Positions 9,146 through 16,179 of a stretch of DNA of 64,000 bases are shown piece after piece. The notes under the pieces were generated by a model. It was not told where the DNA came from, searched no databases, and was given only the letters and a program-made list of their open reading frames with translations. The position numbers and the translations under genes were made by a program. This DNA is from Acetobacterium woodii (lineage in GTDB: Bacteria; Bacillota; Clostridia; Eubacteriales; Eubacteriaceae), in NCBI GenBank assembly GCA_016213825.1, contig JACQZP010000030.1, forward strand, positions 124,001 through 188,000, in the 5' to 3' direction. Numbering within the stretch: the first letter of the stretch is position 1; each line of letters starts with the position of its first letter.

Positions 9146-9264
9146 AATAACATAGTAAACATATAAGAATTAAATAAAAAATAAAGGTGGTTTCTGAGAT
9201 TGTTCAGAATTTAGAGAAAGAGGTCATTAGATTTCAATCACTAATGTTTTTGCAAGGAGGTTTT

Positions 9265-10134
9265 ATGAAAAAGATACTTGATTTTAACTGCACATTTCTG
9301 GACTTGGCAGGCATACCGCCAGAAATATCAACACAACTGAATTTAACATTTCCAGAAGCATATCAGACGGCTGAAAATATGACAAAGATTGCAGCTTCGA
9401 TTCAGGGATATAAGCAAAACCCATTTTCCATTTTACCATTTTGTCATACTGTCGAAGGCGAAGCTCTCGGAAGTGATGTGAACTATGGCAATGGCGAGGT
9501 GGGACCGCGTGCTAAATCTTATCGGTATGACAAAGCGGAACAGCTGCTGGAATTGCCTGAAATTGATTTTGACAGCGGGCGAATTGCCGAAGTATTGCGA
9601 GCCTGCGAAAATCTGCGAGCAGCGCATCATAATGTCATGTTGGAAATATCAGGTCCCTTTAATATCCTCAATGGGCTTATTGATGCGGGGGTGGTATTAA
9701 AGGCTTTGCGAAAACAACCAGATGTGATGGAACAGGTTTTTGATAAGCTCAGGCGTCAATTGGTGAACTATGTAAAAAAGGCGAAGGAAAGTAAAGTCAA
9801 CATCATTGGCTATGCGGATTCTTCGGGGGGATTAAATATCGTCGGCCCCAAATTTACTGAAACAGTGGTGGAAACATTTACCTATCCGCTACTTAAAGAA
9901 ATTGAGGAAATAATCGATGGGGATATGATTGTTCAGATGTGCCCAAAGACAAGTTTGGCTTTAGTTGGAACTGAGAAGGCAACTTTTAGAAATATTGAGG
10001 TCGAGCCCGGTATTACTTACAATGAAGCGTGCGTAGAAATGATCGGCAAAACAAAATTTGCCGGGCAGATGTGTGTTAAAAACACCGGCTACCAATTGAA
10101 AAGCGGCATTTTTAAAGCAATTGATTTAAAATAG
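9265..10134 (+). CDS. UroD-family protein (corrinoid methyltransferase-like)
   Basis: 289 residues with overall similarity to the uroporphyrinogen decarboxylase / MtaA-CmuA superfamily, which in acetogens mostly move methyl groups to or from corrinoid proteins. Supporting stretches are ISGPFNILNGLIDAG and YADSSGG; MCPKTSLALVG stands where zinc-ligand HxC motifs usually sit, followed by a C-terminal GQMCVKNTGY. It is shorter than true UroD (about 340) and the usual His is not obvious, so activity is uncertain. AAGGAGG directly precedes the ATG at 9265; the frame extends to a GTG at 9187 without a ribosome site. No corrinoid protein gene is next to it. Confidence 0.55.
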   Translation: MKKILDFNCTFLDLAGIPPEISTQLNLTFPEAYQTAENMTKIAASIQGYKQNPFSILPFCHTVEGEALGSDVNYGNGEVGPRAKSYRYDKAEQLLELPEIDFDSGRIAEVLRACENLRAAHHNVMLEISGPFNILNGLIDAGVVLKALRKQPDVMEQVFDKLRRQLVNYVKKAKESKVNIIGYADSSGGLNIVGPKFTETVVETFTYPLLKEIEEIIDGDMIVQMCPKTSLALVGTEKATFRNIEVEPGITYNEACVEMIGKTKFAGQMCVKNTGYQLKSGIFKAIDLK

Positions 10135-10167
10135 TTGTTTTGTTAAAAAGTTAATAATGAAGTTGTG

Positions 10168-10203
10168 AAATAACCATTTGAAAGATTAATGGTTATTTTT
10201 TTA
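10168..10203 (+). terminator. Terminator after the UroD-like gene
   Basis: Stem AAATAACCATT/AATGGTTATTT with a nine-base loop and a T-tract. Confidence 0.8.
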
Positions 10204-10222
10204 CGTTAAAATGAATCAAATA

Positions 10223-10251
10223 TTGACACGCATTATTCACAAGCGTATAAT
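10223..10251 (+). promoter_or_regulatory. Consensus sigma-A promoter of the DGC/lipoyl operon
   Basis: Perfect hexamers TTGACA (10223-10228) and TATAAT (10246-10251) with 17-bp spacing, 49 bp before the first ATG of the operon at 10300-12625. No obvious operator overlaps it. Confidence 0.85.
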
Positions 10252-10299
10252 AAAAATATTAATAAGGAAATAATTATATCATGAAACGAGGTATAAAGA

Positions 10300-10671
10300 A
10301 TGAGTCAAGAGTTACCAGGCTTTATTATGTGTGTTTGTACAGGAAAATGTCCGGGATTTCAAGCTATGGATATTTGGGATTTTATCAATCAGGTGCGGGT
10401 CGAATTACCAGTTGAATATGCCTTTATTCATCCTCAGTTATGTGAAGAAGATGGGGACCGTTTTTTAGCAGATTTTTTGAAGTCCCATCGAAAACTGATC
10501 ATTGGTGCCTGTGCGCCCAACATGCAGCGTAAGATGTTTAAAGATGCGTTTAAAGAAGCGGGACTTAATATTGAAGAAGATGCTGTTATGCTGGATATCC
10601 GGGATATGACGAATGAGCAAGCTTTTGAAGTAGTGGAAAATAAGCTGGAAGAAATGGGATACGAGGTGTAG
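10300..10671 (+). CDS. HdrA N-terminal-like small protein
   Basis: 123-residue soluble protein that resembles only the N-terminal module of heterodisulfide reductase subunit A. The Cys motif CVCTGKCPGF (three Cys, residues 9-15) is followed by a single Cys (HPQLCEEDGD), then IIGACAPNMQRKMFKDAFKEAG, which parallels the HdrA stretch AACTP...F...EAGLN. There is no flavin domain. A Cys set of this kind could ligate an Fe-S cluster. It is the first gene of an operon, followed after two bases by a ferredoxin-like gene, so a small electron-transfer module is likely (inference). Confidence 0.6.
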   Translation: MSQELPGFIMCVCTGKCPGFQAMDIWDFINQVRVELPVEYAFIHPQLCEEDGDRFLADFLKSHRKLIIGACAPNMQRKMFKDAFKEAGLNIEEDAVMLDIRDMTNEQAFEVVENKLEEMGYEV

Positions 10672-10673
10672 TC

Positions 10674-10988
10674 ATGAGTGAATCGACCTTTATGGGCGTG
10701 GAACGGGATCGGATTGATTGGTCTCCCCGAATTGATTTTTTAAAATGTAATGATTGTATGGATTGCGTCGAATTTTGTCCCCACCAGGTTTTTGAAGTGG
10801 ATGAAAATGCCAAACCGAAATTAAAAGTTAAAAACCCCAATAATTGTGTTGTTTTCTGCCGCGCCTGCAGTAAAACCTGCGGTCCCGATGCGATTACCTT
10901 TCCCGATAAAGCCGAAACGACCAAGATGATCAAAGCCATCCGTAAAGCAGAAAAAGCAGCAGAAAAAGAGGTCGAAGCCAATGAGTGA
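10674..10988 (+). CDS. Ferredoxin-like 4Fe-4S protein
   Basis: 104 residues. The first cluster motif is complete: C25-X2-C28-X2... reads LKCNDCMDCVEFCPHQVF. The second is NNCVVFCRACSKTCGPDAIT, giving four more Cys, so two [4Fe-4S] clusters are probable. The C-terminal 30 residues are a charged Lys/Glu/Ala helix. It lies between the HdrA-fragment gene (two-base gap) and the DGC-lipoyl gene (eight-base overlap), implying translational coupling. Likely an electron carrier for that operon. Confidence 0.8.
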   Translation: MSESTFMGVERDRIDWSPRIDFLKCNDCMDCVEFCPHQVFEVDENAKPKLKVKNPNNCVVFCRACSKTCGPDAITFPDKAETTKMIKAIRKAEKAAEKEVEANE

Positions 10989-11829
10989 GACAATTTGTGT
11001 ATTACCCTGTAATGGTTTGGATAAATGCGCCGGGGATTTATCTCGTCGGGCGGCTCTGCAACTGACCCAGTCGGAAGACGTGGAGTTGATCTGTCCGGTT
11101 TTATTAAATCAGAACAAAAGCCGTTACGAAAAAGCCCTGGAAGCTGGGGATTTAACTGTTATTGATGGTTGCAACACCCGCTGTGCCAGCAAACTGGCCG
11201 GAGATTTGGGACTTGCCATTAAAGATAAAGTCAATGTCAGCGAGGTAGCCAAAGCACTGGATATCAAGCTGGGGGTTGAAATTCGGGAAGATCAGGAAAC
11301 ACAGGCTGTGGTTCAGGCTGTGCTGGAAAAAATAAACAGCTCCGTGATTGACCGAGCCGAGTCGGAATTTGTTGAACCGGAATCCATCGACTATAATACC
11401 TTTTCCCATGGCAAGTTTATATTCAAAGTACCAACAGCTAATTATTTTTTCAACGAAAATGATTGTTGGGTGACGGTGTCCGGTAAGTTGGCCAGAATCG
11501 GCGTCAGTGATTATGTCCAGCAGAATTTATCAGATATTCTTTATGTGGATCCACCGGAAATCGGCGATGAATTTGAACAATTTGATGATTTAGGCAGCAT
11601 CGAATCCAGCAAAGCAGTATTTGAGATTATTTCGCCAGTATCCGGTACCGTGGTTGCCGTTAATACCGGGTTAAATGATGCCCCGGAGCTGGTTAACGAA
11701 AGCCCCTATGAAAAGGGCTGGTTAGTGGAAGTACGTCTCAGTGATTTCGAAGAAGATCAGGATCTCCTCCACGATTGCCCGGCCTATTTTGAATTTTTAC
11801 AACGAAAGGTAGCAGAAGTAGATGTCTAA
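10981..11829 (+). CDS. DGC-domain protein fused to a lipoyl H-protein domain
   Basis: 282 residues with two modules. Residues 1-100 are a DGC-type putative zinc-binding domain: LPCNGLDKCAGDLSRRAA, ICPV, then IDGCNTRCASKLA with the family's D-G-C. Residues about 150-275 are a glycine-cleavage H-protein-like lipoyl domain: GKLARIGVSDYVQ, SIESSKAVFEIISPVSG with K211 at the lipoylation position, and LVNESPYEKGWLVEV, all strongly conserved H-protein segments. No P, T or L subunits of glycine cleavage are nearby, so it is not an ordinary GcvH. The lipoyl arm probably carries or reduces a substrate bound by the DGC cysteines (inference). It overlaps both neighbours by eight bases. Confidence 0.85.
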   Translation: MSETICVLPCNGLDKCAGDLSRRAALQLTQSEDVELICPVLLNQNKSRYEKALEAGDLTVIDGCNTRCASKLAGDLGLAIKDKVNVSEVAKALDIKLGVEIREDQETQAVVQAVLEKINSSVIDRAESEFVEPESIDYNTFSHGKFIFKVPTANYFFNENDCWVTVSGKLARIGVSDYVQQNLSDILYVDPPEIGDEFEQFDDLGSIESSKAVFEIISPVSGTVVAVNTGLNDAPELVNESPYEKGWLVEVRLSDFEEDQDLLHDCPAYFEFLQRKVAEVDV

Positions 11830-12223
11830 AATAAAAGTAATTCCCTGCAGTGGGATTGGTAAGGTATTAGGCTTATTAGCCAGAGAATCGGTTTTGATGG
11901 TAACCCAGGAGAAATGTCCCAATGAATCAGAAACACTTTGTTTGGCGCATGTCGTTACGGGGGATGATGAAGTAGTGGCCAAGATAAAAGGGCAACCTTG
12001 TATTACGATGGATGGATGTCCCAAATATTGTGCCAAAAAAAGTGTGGAAGCAGCCGGTGGTGAAGTCGATCACAGTTATAAAGTTCCCGATTTCATGAAA
12101 CCGCATCGCGGCGAAGAACACGGTACTGGCACTTATTTGACAGCGGATGGCTGGAAATTTGCCGAAGAACTCTCGGATATTTTAGCAAAAACAGTCATTG
12201 AAATGCAAGAAGAGGTGAGATAA
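11822..12223 (+). CDS. DGC-domain putative zinc-binding protein
   Basis: 133 residues. Cys motifs typical of the DGC family: IPCSGIGKVLGLLARES near the start, CLAHVV in the middle, then MDGCPKYCAKKSVEAAG. The C-terminus is helical. The function of DGC proteins is unknown; they are thought to bind metal through these cysteines. It overlaps the fusion gene by eight bases and ends immediately before the next paralogue, so the three DGC genes are co-translated. It may act on the same substrate as the neighbouring lipoyl protein (inference). Confidence 0.75.
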   Translation: MSKIKVIPCSGIGKVLGLLARESVLMVTQEKCPNESETLCLAHVVTGDDEVVAKIKGQPCITMDGCPKYCAKKSVEAAGGEVDHSYKVPDFMKPHRGEEHGTGTYLTADGWKFAEELSDILAKTVIEMQEEVR

Positions 12224-12625
12224 ATGATCGTGAATAAAATTGGGGTTATTGGATGTAGTGGAGAAGAATGCTTAGGGGGAACAATTTCCCGTTTGGTGGT
12301 GCGAAAAATGTTGGAAGAACTTCGTCCCGGGATGACCACTTCCTTATGCTTGCCTCTTTTTATTGCAGGAGATGGCGGTGAACGGGAATTTGCAGAGAAA
12401 TACCCGACTATTTCCATTGATGGCTGTTCAAAATGCTGTGCCAAACGGGCCATTGAAAAATACAGTAATGCCGTCGCTGGAAGCATCGATATATCAGAAA
12501 TCATTGGGGAAGATAAAGCGCTCGAAAAACCGTTGTCGACCCGAAATCTGACAGCGGAACATCTCGAATTCGTCAAGCAAACAGCAGAAAAAACGTGTGA
12601 AATCTATGATGGGATTTCATCATAA
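12224..12625 (+). CDS. Second stand-alone DGC-domain protein
   Basis: 133 residues, the last gene of the operon. DGC motifs: VIGCSGEECLGGTISRLV, LCLPLF, and IDGCSKCCAKRAIEK, with a CC pair after the DGC. LCLPLFIAGDGGEREFA matches the LCLGGAFTKDGGQRNLV stretch in the 20276-21187 protein, so the two belong to one subfamily. The ATG follows the upstream TAA directly, with GAGGTGAG as ribosome site. Function unknown; metal or metalloid binding suspected. Confidence 0.75.
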   Translation: MIVNKIGVIGCSGEECLGGTISRLVVRKMLEELRPGMTTSLCLPLFIAGDGGEREFAEKYPTISIDGCSKCCAKRAIEKYSNAVAGSIDISEIIGEDKALEKPLSTRNLTAEHLEFVKQTAEKTCEIYDGISS

Positions 12626-12668
12626 TAAGCAGTGTCGAAGAATATCTGTTTTATCGAAATTAAACGAG

Positions 12669-12713
12669 AAAAAGTCATATTGTCTCAAATGCTGAGTTGA
12701 TATGACTTTTTAT
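12669..12713. terminator. Bidirectional terminator
   Basis: Stem AAAAAGTCATAT/ATATGACTTTTT with an inner hairpin (CTCA/TGAG). It lies between the converging DGC operon and the Fe-S protein gene. Confidence 0.85.
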
Positions 12714-12733
12714 ATTATAAATTTAAAAAACAA

Positions 12734-13279
12734 TCACGCTTCGTCGGTTTCATACCCAAGCAATTGAAGATGGGCTTCCAGGCTTAAATAATTGGGTGCA
12801 TATGCTTCTTCTTTCATGAGGGTGCACTGATGAAGCCGACAGGTGCCTAAGATCAATTTAGATGCAAAAGCCATACAGGAACCCTGACCACAGACCTTAC
12901 AGCCGATCTTTTTTGGCAGCAGTTTGTAAAGCTGAATGGCACTGGGGCGTTCCCGGGTTTCCTCATTGGGCGTGATGTTAGCCCGGTTTTCCCAGGTCTC
13001 ATTGATAAGCTCATGAATGTGATCGATCATTTCGTAACACTGAGATTCATTAGTTAATTGGGTACAGGTGAGACGATCATTGGCAATATTAATAATGTGG
13101 CTGCCAATTTTGTAGGTAAAAGTATGTGCTGATGGTATATAGAGACCAGTTTTTATGACTGTATTCAAATAGGGCATGACTTCAGGAACCGGATGAGTCA
13201 GTTTAGCCCGAAACTTAATCCGACCGCCACCGGTGGTGCAAGGTTTGATATAAACAAGGCTGATTGAAGGTAAATACAT
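12734..13279 (-). CDS. Fe-S domain protein (PF04060-like), unknown role
   Basis: 181 residues. The N-terminal 130 residues contain no motif I can name. The C-terminal part carries a four-cysteine Fe-S domain of the kind found in acetyl-CoA pathway corrinoid proteins and Rnf/NuoI-like proteins: YKLLPKKIGCKVCGQGSCMAFA, with a fourth Cys in the CRLHQC segment. It is translationally coupled to the upstream cysteine desulfurase (TAATG overlap), so it may accept sulfur, help assemble clusters, or bind a product (inference). Confidence 0.65.
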   Translation of the reverse strand: MYLPSISLVYIKPCTTGGGRIKFRAKLTHPVPEVMPYLNTVIKTGLYIPSAHTFTYKIGSHIINIANDRLTCTQLTNESQCYEMIDHIHELINETWENRANITPNEETRERPSAIQLYKLLPKKIGCKVCGQGSCMAFASKLILGTCRLHQCTLMKEEAYAPNYLSLEAHLQLLGYETDEA

Positions 13280-14430
13280 TAGACATTCTCCTTTAAATAT
13301 GATTTTAAGCCATTAACCAGAGCATCAATATGAGCGTACTCATTAAAATAGCCAATGCCGATACGACAGGTACCCCGGGTAACGGTGCCAATCAGACGAT
13401 GAGCACTGGGGGCACAATGCAAACCCGCTCGGATCATCACATGGCATTCCTGATCCAAGAAATAAGCGATTTCTTCCGGGATATGTCCTTCAATGTTAAA
13501 CGGAATGACCCCAACACTTTTGGAAGAATCTTGAGGACCATATAATTCAATTCCAGGAACGGTAGCTAAAGCATTTAGGGCATAGTCCATCAGGGCGTCT
13601 TCTTTGGAACGAATTGTTTCCAGTCCTTCCGATTTTAAAAACGCCAGCGCAGCGCCCAGACCGATAATGCCACTGACATTCATGGTGCCGGCCTCCAGAT
13701 GGTTGGGATAATAATCCGGCTGGTATTCATAGGCTGAGTCACCGCCGGTGCCGCCAGAGATGAGGGGATGGATATCCACATCGCAATTCACGATCAATCC
13801 GCCAGTACCCATTGGTCCTAGTAGGCTTTTATGACCGGTAAAGGCCAACAGATCAATCTGCTGAGCCTGGACATCAATCGGAACAACCCCGGCCGTCTGG
13901 GCGGCATCCACCAGAAAAAGAACTCCTTTTTCATGAGCTAATGCGCCGATCGCGTCAATCGGTTGAATGGTACCCAAGACATTGGAAGCATGGGTGAAGA
14001 CAATCATTTTTGTGTCTGGAGTTAAAGCAGCTGCCACATCGCTGATATCTGTTTCGCCCTGGGCGGTGGCTGGGACGATGGAAATGGAAATGCCCAGATC
14101 CCGCTCCAGCGTTTTTAAACATCGCCAGACAGCGTTGTGTTCCAAAGCGCTGGTGACCACATGATCGCCGGGTTTTAAGATACCCTGAAGAGCCAGGTTT
14201 AAAGATTCGGTAACAGAAGAGGTGAAGACCACAGTTTTGGGATCGGTATGGTTAAAAAGTTTGGCCAGACTTTTTCGGGTCTGATAGACGAGACCATCTG
14301 CCAAAATTGCCTTTTCATAGGAACCGCGACCGGAAGTCCCACCATTATTAACAATATAATCATAAATCGCTTCCGGGACAGCTAATGGTTTAGGAAAGGT
14401 GGTTGCGGCATTATCTAAATAAATATCCAT
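13279..14430 (-). CDS. Cysteine desulfurase family protein, EF2568 type
   Basis: PLP enzyme of aminotransferase class V, 383 residues. Visible: N-terminal YLDNAATTFPKP, the PLP aspartate in FLVDAAQTAGV, the Schiff-base lysine in FTGHKSLLGPMGTGGL, and the catalytic Cys segment IRAGLHCAPSAHRLIGT. The AGLHCAP..AH..IGT tail is what I recall for the EF2568 subfamily (TIGR01977), repeatedly found with selenium-dependent molybdenum hydroxylase genes. It could supply persulfide sulfur or selenide for the molybdenum enzyme 10 kb downstream (inference). First gene of a leftward pair, divergent from lpdA. Confidence 0.85.
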   Translation of the reverse strand: MDIYLDNAATTFPKPLAVPEAIYDYIVNNGGTSGRGSYEKAILADGLVYQTRKSLAKLFNHTDPKTVVFTSSVTESLNLALQGILKPGDHVVTSALEHNAVWRCLKTLERDLGISISIVPATAQGETDISDVAAALTPDTKMIVFTHASNVLGTIQPIDAIGALAHEKGVLFLVDAAQTAGVVPIDVQAQQIDLLAFTGHKSLLGPMGTGGLIVNCDVDIHPLISGGTGGDSAYEYQPDYYPNHLEAGTMNVSGIIGLGAALAFLKSEGLETIRSKEDALMDYALNALATVPGIELYGPQDSSKSVGVIPFNIEGHIPEEIAYFLDQECHVMIRAGLHCAPSAHRLIGTVTRGTCRIGIGYFNEYAHIDALVNGLKSYLKENV

Positions 14431-14586
14431 GAACGTCTCCTTCTATAATCAAATAATAATATGCTTAGTTGTTCTTTTATCATAGACGCTAAAAATAAAT
14501 CCGTCAATAAAATTAACAGGTAGAATTTGGGTTGATAAAAATTCAGATGTTACAAATAGAATTAAAAAAGAGATAAAAAATTACAG

Positions 14587-14652
14587 TTGACAAATTAATC
14601 TGAACGCGATATCGTATGAATAAATAATCATATGAACGGATGTTTATTTGAA
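14587..14652 (+). promoter_or_regulatory. lpdA promoter with 16-bp-phased repeats
   Basis: TTGACA (14587-14592), 17 bp, TATCGT (14610-14615). Copies of an ATCATATGAA-like element start at 14595 (7/10), 14611 (9/10), 14627 (10/10) and 14643 (7/10), exactly 16 bp apart and at offsets 8, 24, 40 and 56 from the -35 box. The arsA promoter has the same arrangement. The second copy overlaps the -10 box, which suggests repression. Confidence 0.6.
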
Positions 14653-14690
14653 GTCTATGCGTACGCTGATCAGATAAAAAGGGAGCAAAA

Positions 14691-16076
14691 ATGAAAATTA
14701 CGATTATCGGTGCTGGCCCGGGGGGGTATGAGGCCGCCATTATGGCTGCTAAATTAGGTGCAGAAGTGACTGTTGTAGAGAAAAAGGAAGTTGGCGGAAC
14801 CTGCCTAAATATTGGTTGTATTCCGACTAAGGCTTTGCTGGCATCGTCAGATGTTTTGACAACCTCATTGGAAGCCGAAAAGTTTGGGGTCTATAATGAT
14901 CATACGACTGCTGATCTAAAACAAATGATTGAACGAAAAGATAAGGTGGTATCCGGTTTAGTTAAGGGAATTGAATTTCTTTTCGAATCGAACCGTGTGA
15001 ATTTGGTTCGCGGTATCGGCAAACTGATCGATTCAAAAACGGTTGAAGTTCGATGCGATGATGGCAGTATTGAAATCCTGGTAAGTGATAAAATATTATT
15101 GGCCACTGGTTCTGCGCCCATCTGTCCGGATATGTTTCAGTATGATGGAGAAAAAGTGGTTACCAGCACCGAAGCATTGGCTTTGACAACACTACCCAAA
15201 TCGATGATTGTTGTTGGTGGTGGTGTTATCGGGTGCGAACTGGGACAATTTTTTAGTCGAATGGGGACGCAGATTACGATTGTGGAAATGGCCGACCAGA
15301 TTTTGAGTTCCGAGGACGGGAGCGTGGCGAAACAACTTTTGCGGCAATTTAAACGGGAAAAAATAAAAGTAATAACAGCCAGCGGTGTTGCTGACGTGAT
15401 GATTCAGGACTCCGGCGTGGTAGTAACATTGACAAATGACAAAACTTTAGCAGCTGATATGATACTGCTTTCCATAGGCCGATCCAGCTATGCTAAAGGA
15501 CTCAATCTGGAAGCAGTCGGAATTAAAACGGACCCCCAGGGCCATATTGAAGTCGACGATACTTTGGAAACCAGTGTCAAAGGGATTTATGCCGTGGGCG
15601 ATCTTATCAACACACCATTTTTGGCGCACGTCGCGTCCAAAGAAGGGATTATTGCTGCCGAAAATATGTTGGGGAAAACTAAAACCGCGGTTCATAAAGC
15701 TATCCCCAGATGTGTGTATACTGATCCCCAGGTCGCTGCTGTTGGGGTAACCGAGAAAGAAGCACAGAAAAGGGGAATCTCATATAAAATCGGCAGTTTT
15801 GATTTTAGAGCATTGGGAAAAGCCCAAATCATCGGGAAAATCCAGGGACAGGTTAAAATCATTGTGGATGAAAAGGATGTGGTGATCGGAGCTTCTATTG
15901 TTGGGCCTGAGGCGACGGATCTGCTGGCAGAGTTAACCATGGCAGTACACCTTGGTTTAACGGCAGAAGTGCTGGGAGATGTGATCCATTCACACCCAAC
16001 CCTGTCCGAAGCCATTATGGAAGCACTTCATGATGTTCATGGGAAATCAATCAATAAAGTATCATTACACTTATAA
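14691..16076 (+). CDS. lpdA: Dihydrolipoamide dehydrogenase
   Basis: FAD enzyme that re-oxidises protein-bound dihydrolipoamide with NAD; 461 residues, normal length. Motifs: FAD-binding GAGPGGYEAA, redox disulfide GGTCLNIGCIP (C-X4-C), NAD-binding GGGVIGCELGQF, the second FAD motif YAVGDLINTP, and the active-site base HSHPTLSEAI. GGGAG precedes the ATG. There are no 2-oxoacid dehydrogenase or glycine cleavage genes nearby. The only lipoyl protein in the window is the DGC-H-protein fusion at 10981, the likely substrate (inference). It shares promoter architecture with arsA. Confidence 0.95.
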   Translation: MKITIIGAGPGGYEAAIMAAKLGAEVTVVEKKEVGGTCLNIGCIPTKALLASSDVLTTSLEAEKFGVYNDHTTADLKQMIERKDKVVSGLVKGIEFLFESNRVNLVRGIGKLIDSKTVEVRCDDGSIEILVSDKILLATGSAPICPDMFQYDGEKVVTSTEALALTTLPKSMIVVGGGVIGCELGQFFSRMGTQITIVEMADQILSSEDGSVAKQLLRQFKREKIKVITASGVADVMIQDSGVVVTLTNDKTLAADMILLSIGRSSYAKGLNLEAVGIKTDPQGHIEVDDTLETSVKGIYAVGDLINTPFLAHVASKEGIIAAENMLGKTKTAVHKAIPRCVYTDPQVAAVGVTEKEAQKRGISYKIGSFDFRALGKAQIIGKIQGQVKIIVDEKDVVIGASIVGPEATDLLAELTMAVHLGLTAEVLGDVIHSHPTLSEAIMEALHDVHGKSINKVSLHL

Positions 16077-16102
16077 ACTTACATTTATAAAATGAAAAAA
16101 AC

Positions 16103-16168
16103 TTGACATGATCACATGAAAGAGTTATCATATGAATACAAAGACATATGATTTGATAATCATATAAG
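16103..16168 (+). promoter_or_regulatory. arsA promoter with 16-bp-phased repeats
   Basis: TTGACA (16103-16108), 17 bp, TATCAT (16126-16131). Elements start at 16111 (ATCACATGAA), 16127 (ATCATATGAA), 16143 (GACATATGAT) and 16159 (ATCATATAAG), exactly 16 bp apart and at the same offsets from the -35 box as in lpdA. Copies two and three also read as the inverted repeat ATCATATG-N10-CATATGAT covering the -10 box and start site, a repressor-like position. Confidence 0.65.
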
Positions 16169-16179
16169 AAAGCAGGATT

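Noticed and set aside
12133-12576. 147-codon minus-strand ORF across the DGC genes
   Set aside because: No ribosome site or recognisable domain; the plus strand encodes a clear DGC protein with coupled start.
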